This document shows, in pieces, positions 34,824-42,069 of a stretch of DNA of 64,000 bases. This DNA comes from Ethanoligenens sp047722935 (GTDB taxonomy: Bacteria > Bacillota > Clostridia > Oscillospirales > Ethanoligenentaceae). Position numbers and translations under genes: made by a program. The notes below the pieces were generated by a model. It saw only the letters and a list, made by a program, of their open reading frames with translations, was not told the DNA's origin and ran no database searches. Position 1 is the stretch's first letter. Each line of letters begins with the position of its first letter. Where the stretch lies: contig JBDNZS010000007.1 in NCBI GenBank assembly GCA_047722935.1, forward strand, positions 1-64,000, in the 5' to 3' direction.

Positions 34824-35640
34824 GGAAACCCACCATATTGCGCCCGTAAAAGATTTCATCCATTTCTTTTTGCAATTTCCTCGTGATACGCTGCGCTTCG
34901 CCCGGGTGGATGTCCTTTTCGGTAAAACCAAACAAATAGTTGTCCAGCGCAAATTCTTTCAGTTTGCATTTCGTATGAAAAATATTATCTTGATAGACAT
35001 TAACGTCGATCATCTGGTAATTGTTGCGGACTTCACGCGGGATATAATTTTGAATAGACGTCATTGGATGCTCCATAAACAGTTTTTTCCCCGCCACATT
35101 CCGGGTGAAGCCACGCACACGGTAGTCTAAGGTCATAATATCGGCTTCAAAGCTGCTGATGAGGTAAGTGAGCGCGTTGAGTGGCGTGATTTCGCCGCAG
35201 GTGGACACATCGATGTCCGCCCGAAAGGTGCACACGCCTCCGTCTGGATGGTATTCAGGATAAGTGTGGACAGTGATATGGCTTTTGTCCAGATGCGCCA
35301 GTATGGTTTCCGGGGAAGCCGGACCGGAAGTCTCCTGCGTATCTTCCGCTCTTTGGGGTAACATCGGTTCTTCACAAATGAGGATAGCGACGCTCGCTCC
35401 TTGCGGGTCGTAATCCTGCTTGGCAATGTTCAGAATATCGGCCCCAATGATTTGGGTCAGGTGTTTCAAAATGCCAGTCAGTCGGTCGGCGTTATATTGC
35501 TCGTCGATATAAGAAAGATACGCATTGCGGTCAACCACTGTTTTGGCATAGCAGATATCGTACATGTTGAAACTGAGCGACTTTGTTAAATTGTTGAACC
35601 CATAGAGCTTTATCCTGTTTTTCATCTTATCCCGTATCAT
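34816..35640 (-). CDS. speD: S-adenosylmethionine decarboxylase proenzyme
   Basis: SpeD decarboxylates SAM to supply the aminopropyl donor for spermidine. It is of the larger, E. coli-like bacterial type (274 residues). The self-cleavage site is within HLDKSHITVHTYPE, where the serine near residue 120 becomes the pyruvoyl group; the downstream CTFRADIDVSTCG is also typical. The start is uncertain: ATG 35640 is only one base behind AGAGGAG, and a second ATG five codons in is 16 bases behind. First gene of the polyamine operon, preceded by a promoter and a structured leader. Confidence 0.94.
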   Translation of the reverse strand: MIRDKMKNRIKLYGFNNLTKSLSFNMYDICYAKTVVDRNAYLSYIDEQYNADRLTGILKHLTQIIGADILNIAKQDYDPQGASVAILICEEPMLPQRAEDTQETSGPASPETILAHLDKSHITVHTYPEYHPDGGVCTFRADIDVSTCGEITPLNALTYLISSFEADIMTLDYRVRGFTRNVAGKKLFMEHPMTSIQNYIPREVRNNYQMIDVNVYQDNIFHTKCKLKEFALDNYLFGFTEKDIHPGEAQRITRKLQKEMDEIFYGRNMVGFHE

Positions 35641-35739
35641 GCTCCTCTAGATTAAATTGGGCAGATTTCCAGCCGCGCCCATAGGCTTACGGCGCCGTGC
35701 CTTCCCGCCAGAAAGGTCACGACGCCGCCCGTGTATAGC
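35641..35739 (-). ncRNA. Structured 5' leader of the speD operon, riboswitch-like
   Basis: From the predicted transcription start (about 35739) to speD the RNA can fold as a three-way junction. P1 is GGGCGG (35730-35725) with CUGCCC (35664-35659). P2 is a 13-bp stem (35724-35693) with a single bulged A and a 5-nt loop. P3 is AGCC/GGCU (35687-35671) with a 9-nt loop. Unpaired GGAAAU precedes the closing strand. An alternative pairing of GGGC (35680-35677) with the same GCCC would exclude P1, a typical switch arrangement. Folding was done by eye. It matches no riboswitch that I know, and no terminator follows. Confidence 0.45.
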
Positions 35740-35745
35740 AGTATT

Positions 35746-35774
35746 ATTGTATCCATTATTTTTTGCTTTTTCAA
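35746..35774 (-). promoter_or_regulatory. SigA-type promoter of the polyamine operon
   Basis: TTGAAA and TACAAT are separated by 17 bp on the minus strand. It places transcription start near 35739, giving about 100 nt of leader. Confidence 0.72.
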
Positions 35775-35902
35775 TAGATAATCATAAAAATATAGGGAAA
35801 AATATTGTAAAATTTTGTTGACAACCGTAAACGCGTTTTGAGGGGCATTGCCCATCGTTTTTACATGAAATCTCTCTTTGCTTTTAAGAGAATATAAAAG
35901 GG

Positions 35903-35931
35903 TTGATTTTTTAAAAAGCATAGTATACTAT
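35903..35931 (+). promoter_or_regulatory. Possible promoter of the nitroreductase gene
   Basis: TTGATT and TACTAT are separated by 17 bp, about 60 bp before the start codon. Confidence 0.6.
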
Positions 35932-35991
35932 AAGAGTGCAGTTATAGTACGTTCTTCCTTTCGGGTATTATCAATATTGGAGGTTTTGTAT

Positions 35992-36588
35992 ATGTCAGCA
36001 TTTTTGGACGCCGTCAAGGCACGCCGCACTATTTACGCAATTGGAAAAGAAGAAATCGTGCCTACAGAACAAGTAGAGCAGATTGTCAAAGACGCTGTTT
36101 TGTATGCGCCCAGCGCATTCAACTCGCAAAGTGCACGCATCGTCCTGCTGTTTGGTGCCGCAAGCGACCAATTATGGGACATTGCCAAAGCGGCACTTAA
36201 AGCCGTTGTCCCCGCGGCAAACTATCCAGACACCGAAGCAAAACTGAGTCGTTTTCAAGCTGGATATGGCACCGTGCTGTTTTTTGAGGATCAAGACGTG
36301 GTGAAAGATCTGCAAAAGCAGTTCGCCGCTTACAAGGACAATTTTCCTCTTTGGTCTCTGCAATCGTCCGGCATGTTGCAATTCGTGGTCTGGACAGCGC
36401 TGGAAGAAGCTGGAGCGGGCGTCAATCTTCAGCACTACAATCCGTTGATTGACGACCAAGTCAAAGCCACCTGGTCTATCCCAGAGAACTGGAAACTCTT
36501 ATCCCAGATGCCGTTCGGGAAATTGCTTGCGCCTGCGGGGGAGAAAGACTTCTCCCCCATCGAGAACCGTGTAAAAATATTTAAATAA
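35992..36588 (+). CDS. Nitroreductase family protein
   Basis: This FMN-dependent oxidoreductase has 198 residues. The N-terminus FLDAVKARRTIYAIGKE holds the FMN-phosphate binding arginines, APSAFNSQSARIVLL is the FMN-binding PS-x-x-N-x-Q region, and the middle (WSLQSSGMLQFVVWTALEEAGAGVNLQHYNP) is typical of the Frm2/HBN-like subgroup. Members reduce nitroaromatics, quinones or lipid hydroperoxides; the natural substrate here is unknown. ATG 35992 is eight bases behind GGAGG. It stands alone between the polyamine operon and the sucrose genes. Confidence 0.92.
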   Translation: MSAFLDAVKARRTIYAIGKEEIVPTEQVEQIVKDAVLYAPSAFNSQSARIVLLFGAASDQLWDIAKAALKAVVPAANYPDTEAKLSRFQAGYGTVLFFEDQDVVKDLQKQFAAYKDNFPLWSLQSSGMLQFVVWTALEEAGAGVNLQHYNPLIDDQVKATWSIPENWKLLSQMPFGKLLAPAGEKDFSPIENRVKIFK

Positions 36589-36636
36589 TAGGAAAAACAC
36601 AAGCACTGTTATAAAGGATCTTTCACTGCAAATACA

Positions 36637-36677
36637 AAAGCGCCTCTGCCGACCAACGGTCTGGCAGCAGGCGCTTT
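36637..36677. terminator. Bidirectional terminator between nitroreductase and LacI genes
   Basis: AAAGCGCCT and AGGCGCTTT form a 9-bp stem with inner GCC/GGC pairs. On the minus strand it is followed by TTTTGTATTT, so it mainly ends the regulator gene, but it also lies 50 bp after the nitroreductase stop. Confidence 0.8.
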
Positions 36678-36753
36678 AAAACTGTACGGAACCCGGCAAG
36701 ACGAGCGCTCATATCTCACCCACAGTAATCTGTTTGTTTGGATAAGACAGCGC

Positions 36754-37737
36754 TCATAGACAGCAGCTTTGGCGCTCAATCACTTCAAACCCCAACGACA
36801 GTTTCTTGTCACTGTGCAAATGGTTCTCCAGCATATGTAAAAGCATCTCTGCCGCTTTCATTCCACTAGTACGGTAATGGAAATGAACAGTTGTTAATTG
36901 CGGTTGAATAATCTTTGAAATCTGGCTATCACCGATGCCGACCACACAAATCTCCCCGGGAATATCGCGGCCCATGGCACGGATGGCTTGCATCGCGCCC
37001 ACCGCAATGGAATCGGTAGCACAAAAAAGCCCATCCAAATCGGGACATGCCGCCAGCATTTCTTTCACATTTTGGTCACCGGACGCCATGCTGAATGGAC
37101 CAACCGCCATGCGCGCCGGCGGGATCTGCATATGTGCCTCGCTTACCGCCGCGAGAAATCCATTTTGCCGTGCCAGTCCCGCCGCGCGGTCATCATTGGT
37201 CACGCCAATATAGCCCAAGCAGCGGCAGCCGTAATGGATGAGCAAATCTGTCAGTTGCTTTGCCGCACCAAAATCGTCATAGTAGACGCACGGGCAGTAA
37301 TCCAATGTCTGTCCGATCACAACTAGGGGTGTTTGCAGATCGCGCAGCAGTTTTTGATGCCTCTCGGTCAAAATAGTTGCCAGGAACAAAATACCGTCCG
37401 TGTTGGCCTGGAAGATTGAAAAATACTCCAATTCCTTTTCAGGGTTATTGTCCGTGTTTCCCAATAAAATTTGATAGCCGTGTGCGGAAAGGGCCTCACT
37501 GATACCGTCCACAGTCCTGCTGACAGATTCCGAACTGATTTTAGGGATAATTACCCCAATCAGTTTTTTTCGTTTGGTACGCAATGTTTGAGCACCCAGC
37601 ATGGGTGTATACCCTGTTTTGTCAATGACTTTTTGAATTTTCTCCCGCTTGCTGTCGCTCACATATCCGCTATTCAAAAAGCGGGAAACCGTGGTGCTGG
37701 AAACCCCGGCAAGTTTTGCAATGTCATGAATATTCAG
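36754..37737 (-). CDS. scrR: LacI-family regulator of the sucrose genes
   Basis: This 327-residue repressor has an N-terminal helix-turn-helix (NIHDIAKLAGVSSTTVSRFL, about residues 2-21) and a hinge and periplasmic-binding-like core (LIGVIIPKISSE, then GDQNVKEMLAACPDLDGLFCATD). The gene lies divergently from the sucrose EIIBC gene, so a role as its repressor, with a phosphorylated sugar as inducer, is likely; the symbol is by context. Start: AAGGAGG precedes a CTG at 37737 by eight bases, giving (M)NIHDIAKLAG, the standard LacI N-terminus; nearby GTG codons overlap the ribosome-binding site. A CTG start is unusual. Confidence 0.88.
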   Translation of the reverse strand: MNIHDIAKLAGVSSTTVSRFLNSGYVSDSKREKIQKVIDKTGYTPMLGAQTLRTKRKKLIGVIIPKISSESVSRTVDGISEALSAHGYQILLGNTDNNPEKELEYFSIFQANTDGILFLATILTERHQKLLRDLQTPLVVIGQTLDYCPCVYYDDFGAAKQLTDLLIHYGCRCLGYIGVTNDDRAAGLARQNGFLAAVSEAHMQIPPARMAVGPFSMASGDQNVKEMLAACPDLDGLFCATDSIAVGAMQAIRAMGRDIPGEICVVGIGDSQISKIIQPQLTTVHFHYRTSGMKAAEMLLHMLENHLHSDKKLSLGFEVIERQSCCL

Positions 37738-38118
37738 AAACACCACCTCCTTCGCTTGTATGTTGTCTTGCTCCCGCATTGCTGTAAGCATAGCAAATGC
37801 ATATAGATATGTCAAAACACAGGCCGTTGATACCGCCACGCGCATGGTTGTATATGTGCATATTGCATATATATGTGTGTAAATGTTTATGTACTATATG
37901 TATTTAATACAGTTGCGCTGTGTTGTATACTATCAATAGTGCTTTATGGAATCGATTACATAATGGCGTTCAACCGTTATATTGACCAACAGTTTTTGAA
38001 GTTGCGGATAACTGCTGCGCGTCCAATGTGGTATCGATACCTTTTGCTTTACCCGTTCCCGTCACAGCAAATGAACCATACGCCACAAGAGTCACCTGTA
38101 TGTCTGGAGGAAATGAAG
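37738..38118. other. Divergent promoter region of the sucrose module
   Basis: This 381-bp gap contains an operator (37946-37961), a TATACT box (37926-37931) without a good -35, an AT-rich zone with repeated ATATAT (37857-37900), and a GTAAATGTTTAT (37879-37890) that differs at two positions from the operator found at 47436. A frame read through from 37873 is not preceded by a ribosome-binding site until 38106. Confidence 0.5.
37946..37961. promoter_or_regulatory. Probable LacI-family operator of the sucrose genes
   Basis: TGGAATCGATTACA contains the palindrome AATCGATT (37950-37957) with the central CG typical of LacI-family operators. It lies 15 bp downstream of a TATACT box, so a repressor bound here would block transcription of the EIIBC gene. 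Confidence 0.55.
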
Positions 38119-39537
38119 ATGGATTACAAGAAATTAGCAAGCGATCTGCTTCCGCTGGTTGGCGGTGAAGAAAACATTACCAGTGTGGCGCATTGTGCTA
38201 CACGGCTGCGCTTTGTATTGAAAGATGACGCGCAGGCGCAGACAAAAAAAATCATGGCACTGGATGGTGTCAAAGGCGCTTTTTCAAGTGCGGGACAGTA
38301 TCAGGTCATCATCGGACAAGGCGCCGTCAACGATGCCTATGACGCACTGATCCAAATCGCTCATATCCGTGAAAGCTCTGTGGAGGACCAAAAAGCTGTT
38401 GCAGCGAAAAAGCTCAACATTGTGCAGCGTTTTTGCCGGATGCTTTCCGGCATCTTCGTCCCCATCATTCCGGCTATCGTAGCCTGCGGTCTGTTGATGG
38501 GTCTGCTCAACACCCTGACAAGTTTTAAGGTCATCAGTTCCACAAGCAGCATCTTTCAGCTTCTGAACATGTTCTCCAACGCGGCGTTTATCTTCCTTCC
38601 CATGATTATAGCGTTCAGCGCCGCCAAGACATTTAAAGCCAATCCGTTCCTTGCCGCCGTCATCGGCGCAATCATGATCCACCCAGACCTTTTGAATGCT
38701 TGGAATCTGGGACTTCAGAAAGCAGCCACTCTGAATATCTTCGGCCTCCATATCGCCATGGTCGGGTATCAGGGAACGGTAATTCCGGTTCTGCTTGCCG
38801 TCTGGGTTATGTCAAAAATCGAGCACTTTGTTCACAAAATCGTACCCAATGTGCTGGATGTTCTGCTCACCCCGTTTATCACCGTACTTGTCACTGCGTT
38901 TGTCACCCTTGTTTTCATCGGGCCGCTTGGCCGCCTGCTCGGCAATGGCATCTCTTTCGGCTTGAAAGACATGTATCTCGCGGCAGGCCCGATTGCCGGT
39001 CTGGTCTTTGGAGGCCTGTATTCCGCTATCGTCATCACAGGTATCCATCACAGCTTCCATGCAATCGAAGCGGGCCTGCTGGCAAATCCAAGCATTCATG
39101 TCAACTTTCTGCTTCCAATCTGGGCCATGGCAAACGTGGCACAGGGCGGCGCATCGCTGGCAGTCTACTTCCGCACCAGCAATAAGAAAGTCAAAGCCCT
39201 CGCCGCTCCATCTTCACTGAGCTGCTTCCTTGGCATCACCGAACCGGCGATTTTCGGCGTCAACCTGCGTTATGGCCGTCCGTTTATCGGCGGTGCCATC
39301 GGCGGCGCTCTCGGCGGCCTGTATATGGGCCTGATGAAGGTCGGTATGCAGGGGCTTGGCGTAACGGGCATCCCCGGCATCGCGATTACCAGCGGCTGGA
39401 ACATGGTTAACTACATCATCGGCATGGGTATCGCGGTTGGCGCTGCGTTTGTAATCACCCTTGTAATCTATCAAGATAAAGATCTGGACGCGGACGACGA
39501 ACCCGTAACAGTCGCCAAAGATGTCGTCAACGTATAA
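38119..39537 (+). CDS. scrA: Sucrose-type PTS transporter, EIIBC components
   Basis: This membrane permease of the phosphotransferase system imports and phosphorylates a disaccharide, most likely sucrose. The EIIB domain (about 1-90) has the phospho-cysteine in SVAHCATRLRF. The EIIC domain (about 105-455) has about ten transmembrane segments and the conserved GITEPAIFGV loop. It ends at residue 472 without a EIIA domain, so phosphate must come from a EIIA encoded elsewhere. ATG 38119 is eight bases behind GGAGG. The next gene, 38 bp downstream, is a GH32 hydrolase, which fits sucrose. Other GH32-linked disaccharides are possible. Confidence 0.9.
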   Translation: MDYKKLASDLLPLVGGEENITSVAHCATRLRFVLKDDAQAQTKKIMALDGVKGAFSSAGQYQVIIGQGAVNDAYDALIQIAHIRESSVEDQKAVAAKKLNIVQRFCRMLSGIFVPIIPAIVACGLLMGLLNTLTSFKVISSTSSIFQLLNMFSNAAFIFLPMIIAFSAAKTFKANPFLAAVIGAIMIHPDLLNAWNLGLQKAATLNIFGLHIAMVGYQGTVIPVLLAVWVMSKIEHFVHKIVPNVLDVLLTPFITVLVTAFVTLVFIGPLGRLLGNGISFGLKDMYLAAGPIAGLVFGGLYSAIVITGIHHSFHAIEAGLLANPSIHVNFLLPIWAMANVAQGGASLAVYFRTSNKKVKALAAPSSLSCFLGITEPAIFGVNLRYGRPFIGGAIGGALGGLYMGLMKVGMQGLGVTGIPGIAITSGWNMVNYIIGMGIAVGAAFVITLVIYQDKDLDADDEPVTVAKDVVNV

Positions 39538-39575
39538 CGGACGCAAGCCACCTACTGCGAACTAAGAGGATGCAC

Positions 39576-40994
39576 ATGAACAATCAGCCCGTATATCACA
39601 TTTTTTCTCCCGACGCGTTTATCAATGATCCAAACGGTCTCTTTTACGACAACGGGTGGTATCATGTCTTCTACCAATGGAATCCGCTTTTTCCAGAAGG
39701 CAAACGGATAGGATGGGCACATCTGCGCTCTACCGATTTGATTCATTGGGAAGATCTCCCCCCCGCTTTGCTTCCGGACGACTGGTATGACCGGAATGGC
39801 TGCTACTCCGGCAGTGCTATCATTAAAGACGGGCAAATCCACTTGCTTTATACCGGCAATGTGCGAAACGCTGCGGGAAACCGTGAGGCCTATCAATGTC
39901 TGGCCGTCTCGGAAGACGGAGAGCATTTTCTAAAGTATTCGGGAAACCCTTTGATTTCCGGTCCCGCCGACGGATACACCGCCCATTTTCGCGACCCAAA
40001 AGTCTTTGAAGATAAAGGAACCTATGCGTTTGTGCTGGGTGCCCAAACAACCGCGGAGCAGGGTCGGGTACTGCTTTACCGTTCACCCGATCTTTTATCC
40101 TGGAAATTTGACGGGGCCTTACAGTTTGACACCGACAGCCCGCTTGGACAGTTTGGTTATATGTGGGAGTGCCCCAATCTCTTTACGTTGTATGATACAG
40201 AACAGCAGCAGACACACGCTATTCTTTTGTTCTGCCCGCAAGGCCTGCAAGCAGACGGGATGCGTTTTGCAAATCGATTCCAATGTGGCTATGTGGTCGC
40301 CCCCGGTCCATTTGAAGGCATCCGCACATTCTGCGGATGCACCTCGTTTGAGGAATTGGACAAAGGATTTGAATTCTACGCTCCGCAAGTCGTCCATGCA
40401 GGCAACCGCACCCTGCTTATAGGGTGGATGGGCATGCCGGACGAAGAAGACCAGCCTTCCAAAACGGAAAACTGGATGCATTGCCTGACCGTTCCGCGCG
40501 AACTGCAATTAAAAAACGGTAGGATTTATCAACAGCCGGCTGTTGAGCTACAGGCGCTGCGTGGCAGCAAGCGAACAATTGAGATGCTGACACTGGAGAA
40601 TGAAGCCCTATTGCTGCCTGGGTTTTCAGGTGATTGTTATGATATGCAACTCACCTTTGACACGACCCAAGCGCAAACTGTCACAATTTATTTACGGCAA
40701 AACCAAAAGCAATCCATTATAATCTCTTTCGCTGACGGGATACTGCGTGTCGACCGCTCGCATTCCCGCTACGCACCGGGGAACCCCATCCGGCAAGTGG
40801 CACTGGCGGATGCCACAAAGTTGCAGCTGCGCGTTCTTTCAGACCGTTCCGCTATGGAGCTGTTCATCAATGCGGGCGTTGAGGCGTTCGCACTGAGAAC
40901 CTACTTGGATGAAGATGCTGTTCAAACCAAAGTAGCCGTAAATGGAAAGGCAACTTTGACTGAAGCCGTTTTTTACAGTATGAACCGTACATAA
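39576..40994 (+). CDS. scrB: Sucrose-6-phosphate hydrolase (GH32)
   Basis: This cytoplasmic GH32 enzyme splits sucrose-6-phosphate to glucose-6-phosphate and fructose. It has 472 residues with the five-bladed catalytic domain: nucleophile aspartate in FINDPNGLFY (about residue 18), transition-state stabiliser in the FRDPKVF motif, and acid/base glutamate in MWECPNLF. A C-terminal beta sandwich follows. ATG 39576 has AGAGG six bases upstream. A co-directional partner of the EIIBC gene, regulated with it, and followed by a strong terminator. Confidence 0.94.
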   Translation: MNNQPVYHIFSPDAFINDPNGLFYDNGWYHVFYQWNPLFPEGKRIGWAHLRSTDLIHWEDLPPALLPDDWYDRNGCYSGSAIIKDGQIHLLYTGNVRNAAGNREAYQCLAVSEDGEHFLKYSGNPLISGPADGYTAHFRDPKVFEDKGTYAFVLGAQTTAEQGRVLLYRSPDLLSWKFDGALQFDTDSPLGQFGYMWECPNLFTLYDTEQQQTHAILLFCPQGLQADGMRFANRFQCGYVVAPGPFEGIRTFCGCTSFEELDKGFEFYAPQVVHAGNRTLLIGWMGMPDEEDQPSKTENWMHCLTVPRELQLKNGRIYQQPAVELQALRGSKRTIEMLTLENEALLLPGFSGDCYDMQLTFDTTQAQTVTIYLRQNQKQSIIISFADGILRVDRSHSRYAPGNPIRQVALADATKLQLRVLSDRSAMELFINAGVEAFALRTYLDEDAVQTKVAVNGKATLTEAVFYSMNRT

Positions 40995-41048
40995 GCGATT
41001 CCCTGACAAAAACTCTATTCTTGCCACGTGTTTCTGGACACACTCTAA

Positions 41049-41093
41049 AACCGACAGCCATTATTCATGGGATGGCTGTTGGTTTTATTTTTT
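41049..41093 (+). terminator. Intrinsic terminator of the sucrose genes
   Basis: AACCGACAGCCAT pairs with ATGGCTGTTGGTT (13 bp with one wobble), followed by TTATTTTTT. It overlaps the end of the convergent AraC gene. Confidence 0.88.
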
Positions 41094-41954
41094 GCGTTTC
41101 CGGCACGCACTGGGCGTAATGTGAAACTTGTCTTTAAACTGCCGATTAAAATAGGAAACGGTATTGAACCCGTTTTCAAGTGCAATGGACGTGATCGGCA
41201 GATCTGTGCTTTCCAGCGCCTCCAGTGCGCGCGCCAAACGATACTGATTCATATATTCGATGCAAGTCATGTTCAAATGTTTCTTAAAAAACCGCATAAA
41301 GTAGTAGCTGCTGAAATGGCATTGCTTAGCCAATTCCTCCACCGTGACAGATCGCTTATAGTTTTCCTGCATATAGCGCAGCACCTCACGCAATTTTTCT
41401 CTAATTTGCCCGTCTTCCGTCTTTGGTGAGGAGGCGTATGTCAATCCGTTCAGGAACAGCAGCCAAAAAAAATGAAACAGCTCGGCCTTTAACGCCAGTT
41501 CAAAAAAAGCACCATTTTCCCGGTAAATCTGCTCCAGCCGCAGAAAGCTTTCAAATAACAGCTGATATCCCGGTTCGCCGGGACGGCGAAGATGTCCGAG
41601 CCGCAAATTGCCATTTGCAATGGGCTGTAGGTATTGATTCGTGCAAGCATCAGGGATGCCGCGTCCCAACAGGTCCAAGTGGAAAACAAACGTGTTGGAG
41701 GATAAACGTGCATCCCCCACCTGGTTAAAGCAATGCAATGTGTGGGGCGAAACAAAAATGAGATCGCCTTCATGTACCTCCACGGTGTCCAGATCAATTT
41801 GATAAAGCGCCATGCCCTCTGTAACACGCGTAATCTCCATTTCCTCATGCCAGTGCAGCGGCTCTTCTACCATATGAGATATCGCGTAAAAAGCAATGGG
41901 CAAAAAGACATCCCCGTGCGCGGCATTCTCTCTTAAATCCCGGTCGATTCTCAT
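41085..41954 (-). CDS. AraC-family transcriptional regulator
   Basis: It has about 289 residues: an N-terminal cupin-like sugar-sensing domain (about 15-150) with PLHWHEEMEITRV and a C-terminal AraC-type double helix-turn-helix, including RSVTVEELAKQCHFSSYYFMRFFKK and ITSIALENGFNTVSYFNRQFK. ATG 41954 lies behind GGGAGG. It is divergent from the GH31 glucosidase gene across a 115-bp gap with a TAGGATT/AATCCTA inverted repeat, so it probably activates that gene in response to an alpha-glucoside. It is convergent with scrB. Confidence 0.92.
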   Translation of the reverse strand: MRIDRDLRENAAHGDVFLPIAFYAISHMVEEPLHWHEEMEITRVTEGMALYQIDLDTVEVHEGDLIFVSPHTLHCFNQVGDARLSSNTFVFHLDLLGRGIPDACTNQYLQPIANGNLRLGHLRRPGEPGYQLLFESFLRLEQIYRENGAFFELALKAELFHFFWLLFLNGLTYASSPKTEDGQIREKLREVLRYMQENYKRSVTVEELAKQCHFSSYYFMRFFKKHLNMTCIEYMNQYRLARALEALESTDLPITSIALENGFNTVSYFNRQFKDKFHITPSACRKRKK

Positions 41955-41991
41955 GTTTCCTCCCAAAGTGCAGGATTGTGTTAATATCAGA

Positions 41992-42013
41992 TAGGATTAT
42001 GCTATAAATCCTA
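41992..42013. promoter_or_regulatory. Inverted repeat in the AraC/GH31 divergent promoter
   Basis: TAGGATT (41992-41998) and AATCCTA (42007-42013) are exact reverse complements 8 bp apart. A TATAAT box lies 13 bp beyond it (about 42026-42031), 40 bp before the GH31 start. It is a candidate operator for the adjacent AraC protein. Confidence 0.5.
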
Positions 42014-42069
42014 TGTTTTTTCTTTTATAATAGCATTAAAATAAAAAATAAAAAAGAGGGTATCGCACC

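Noticed and set aside
35652..35756. 34-codon open frame (MDTIILLYTGG...) just upstream of speD, possible leader peptide
   Set aside because: Its ATG lies within the promoter spacer (between the -35 and -10 boxes), so it would not be on the transcript, and no ribosome-binding site precedes it.
35818..35850. TTGACA on the plus strand as a -35 for nitroreductase
   Set aside because: No -10 at the proper distance; the pair at 35903-35931 fits better.
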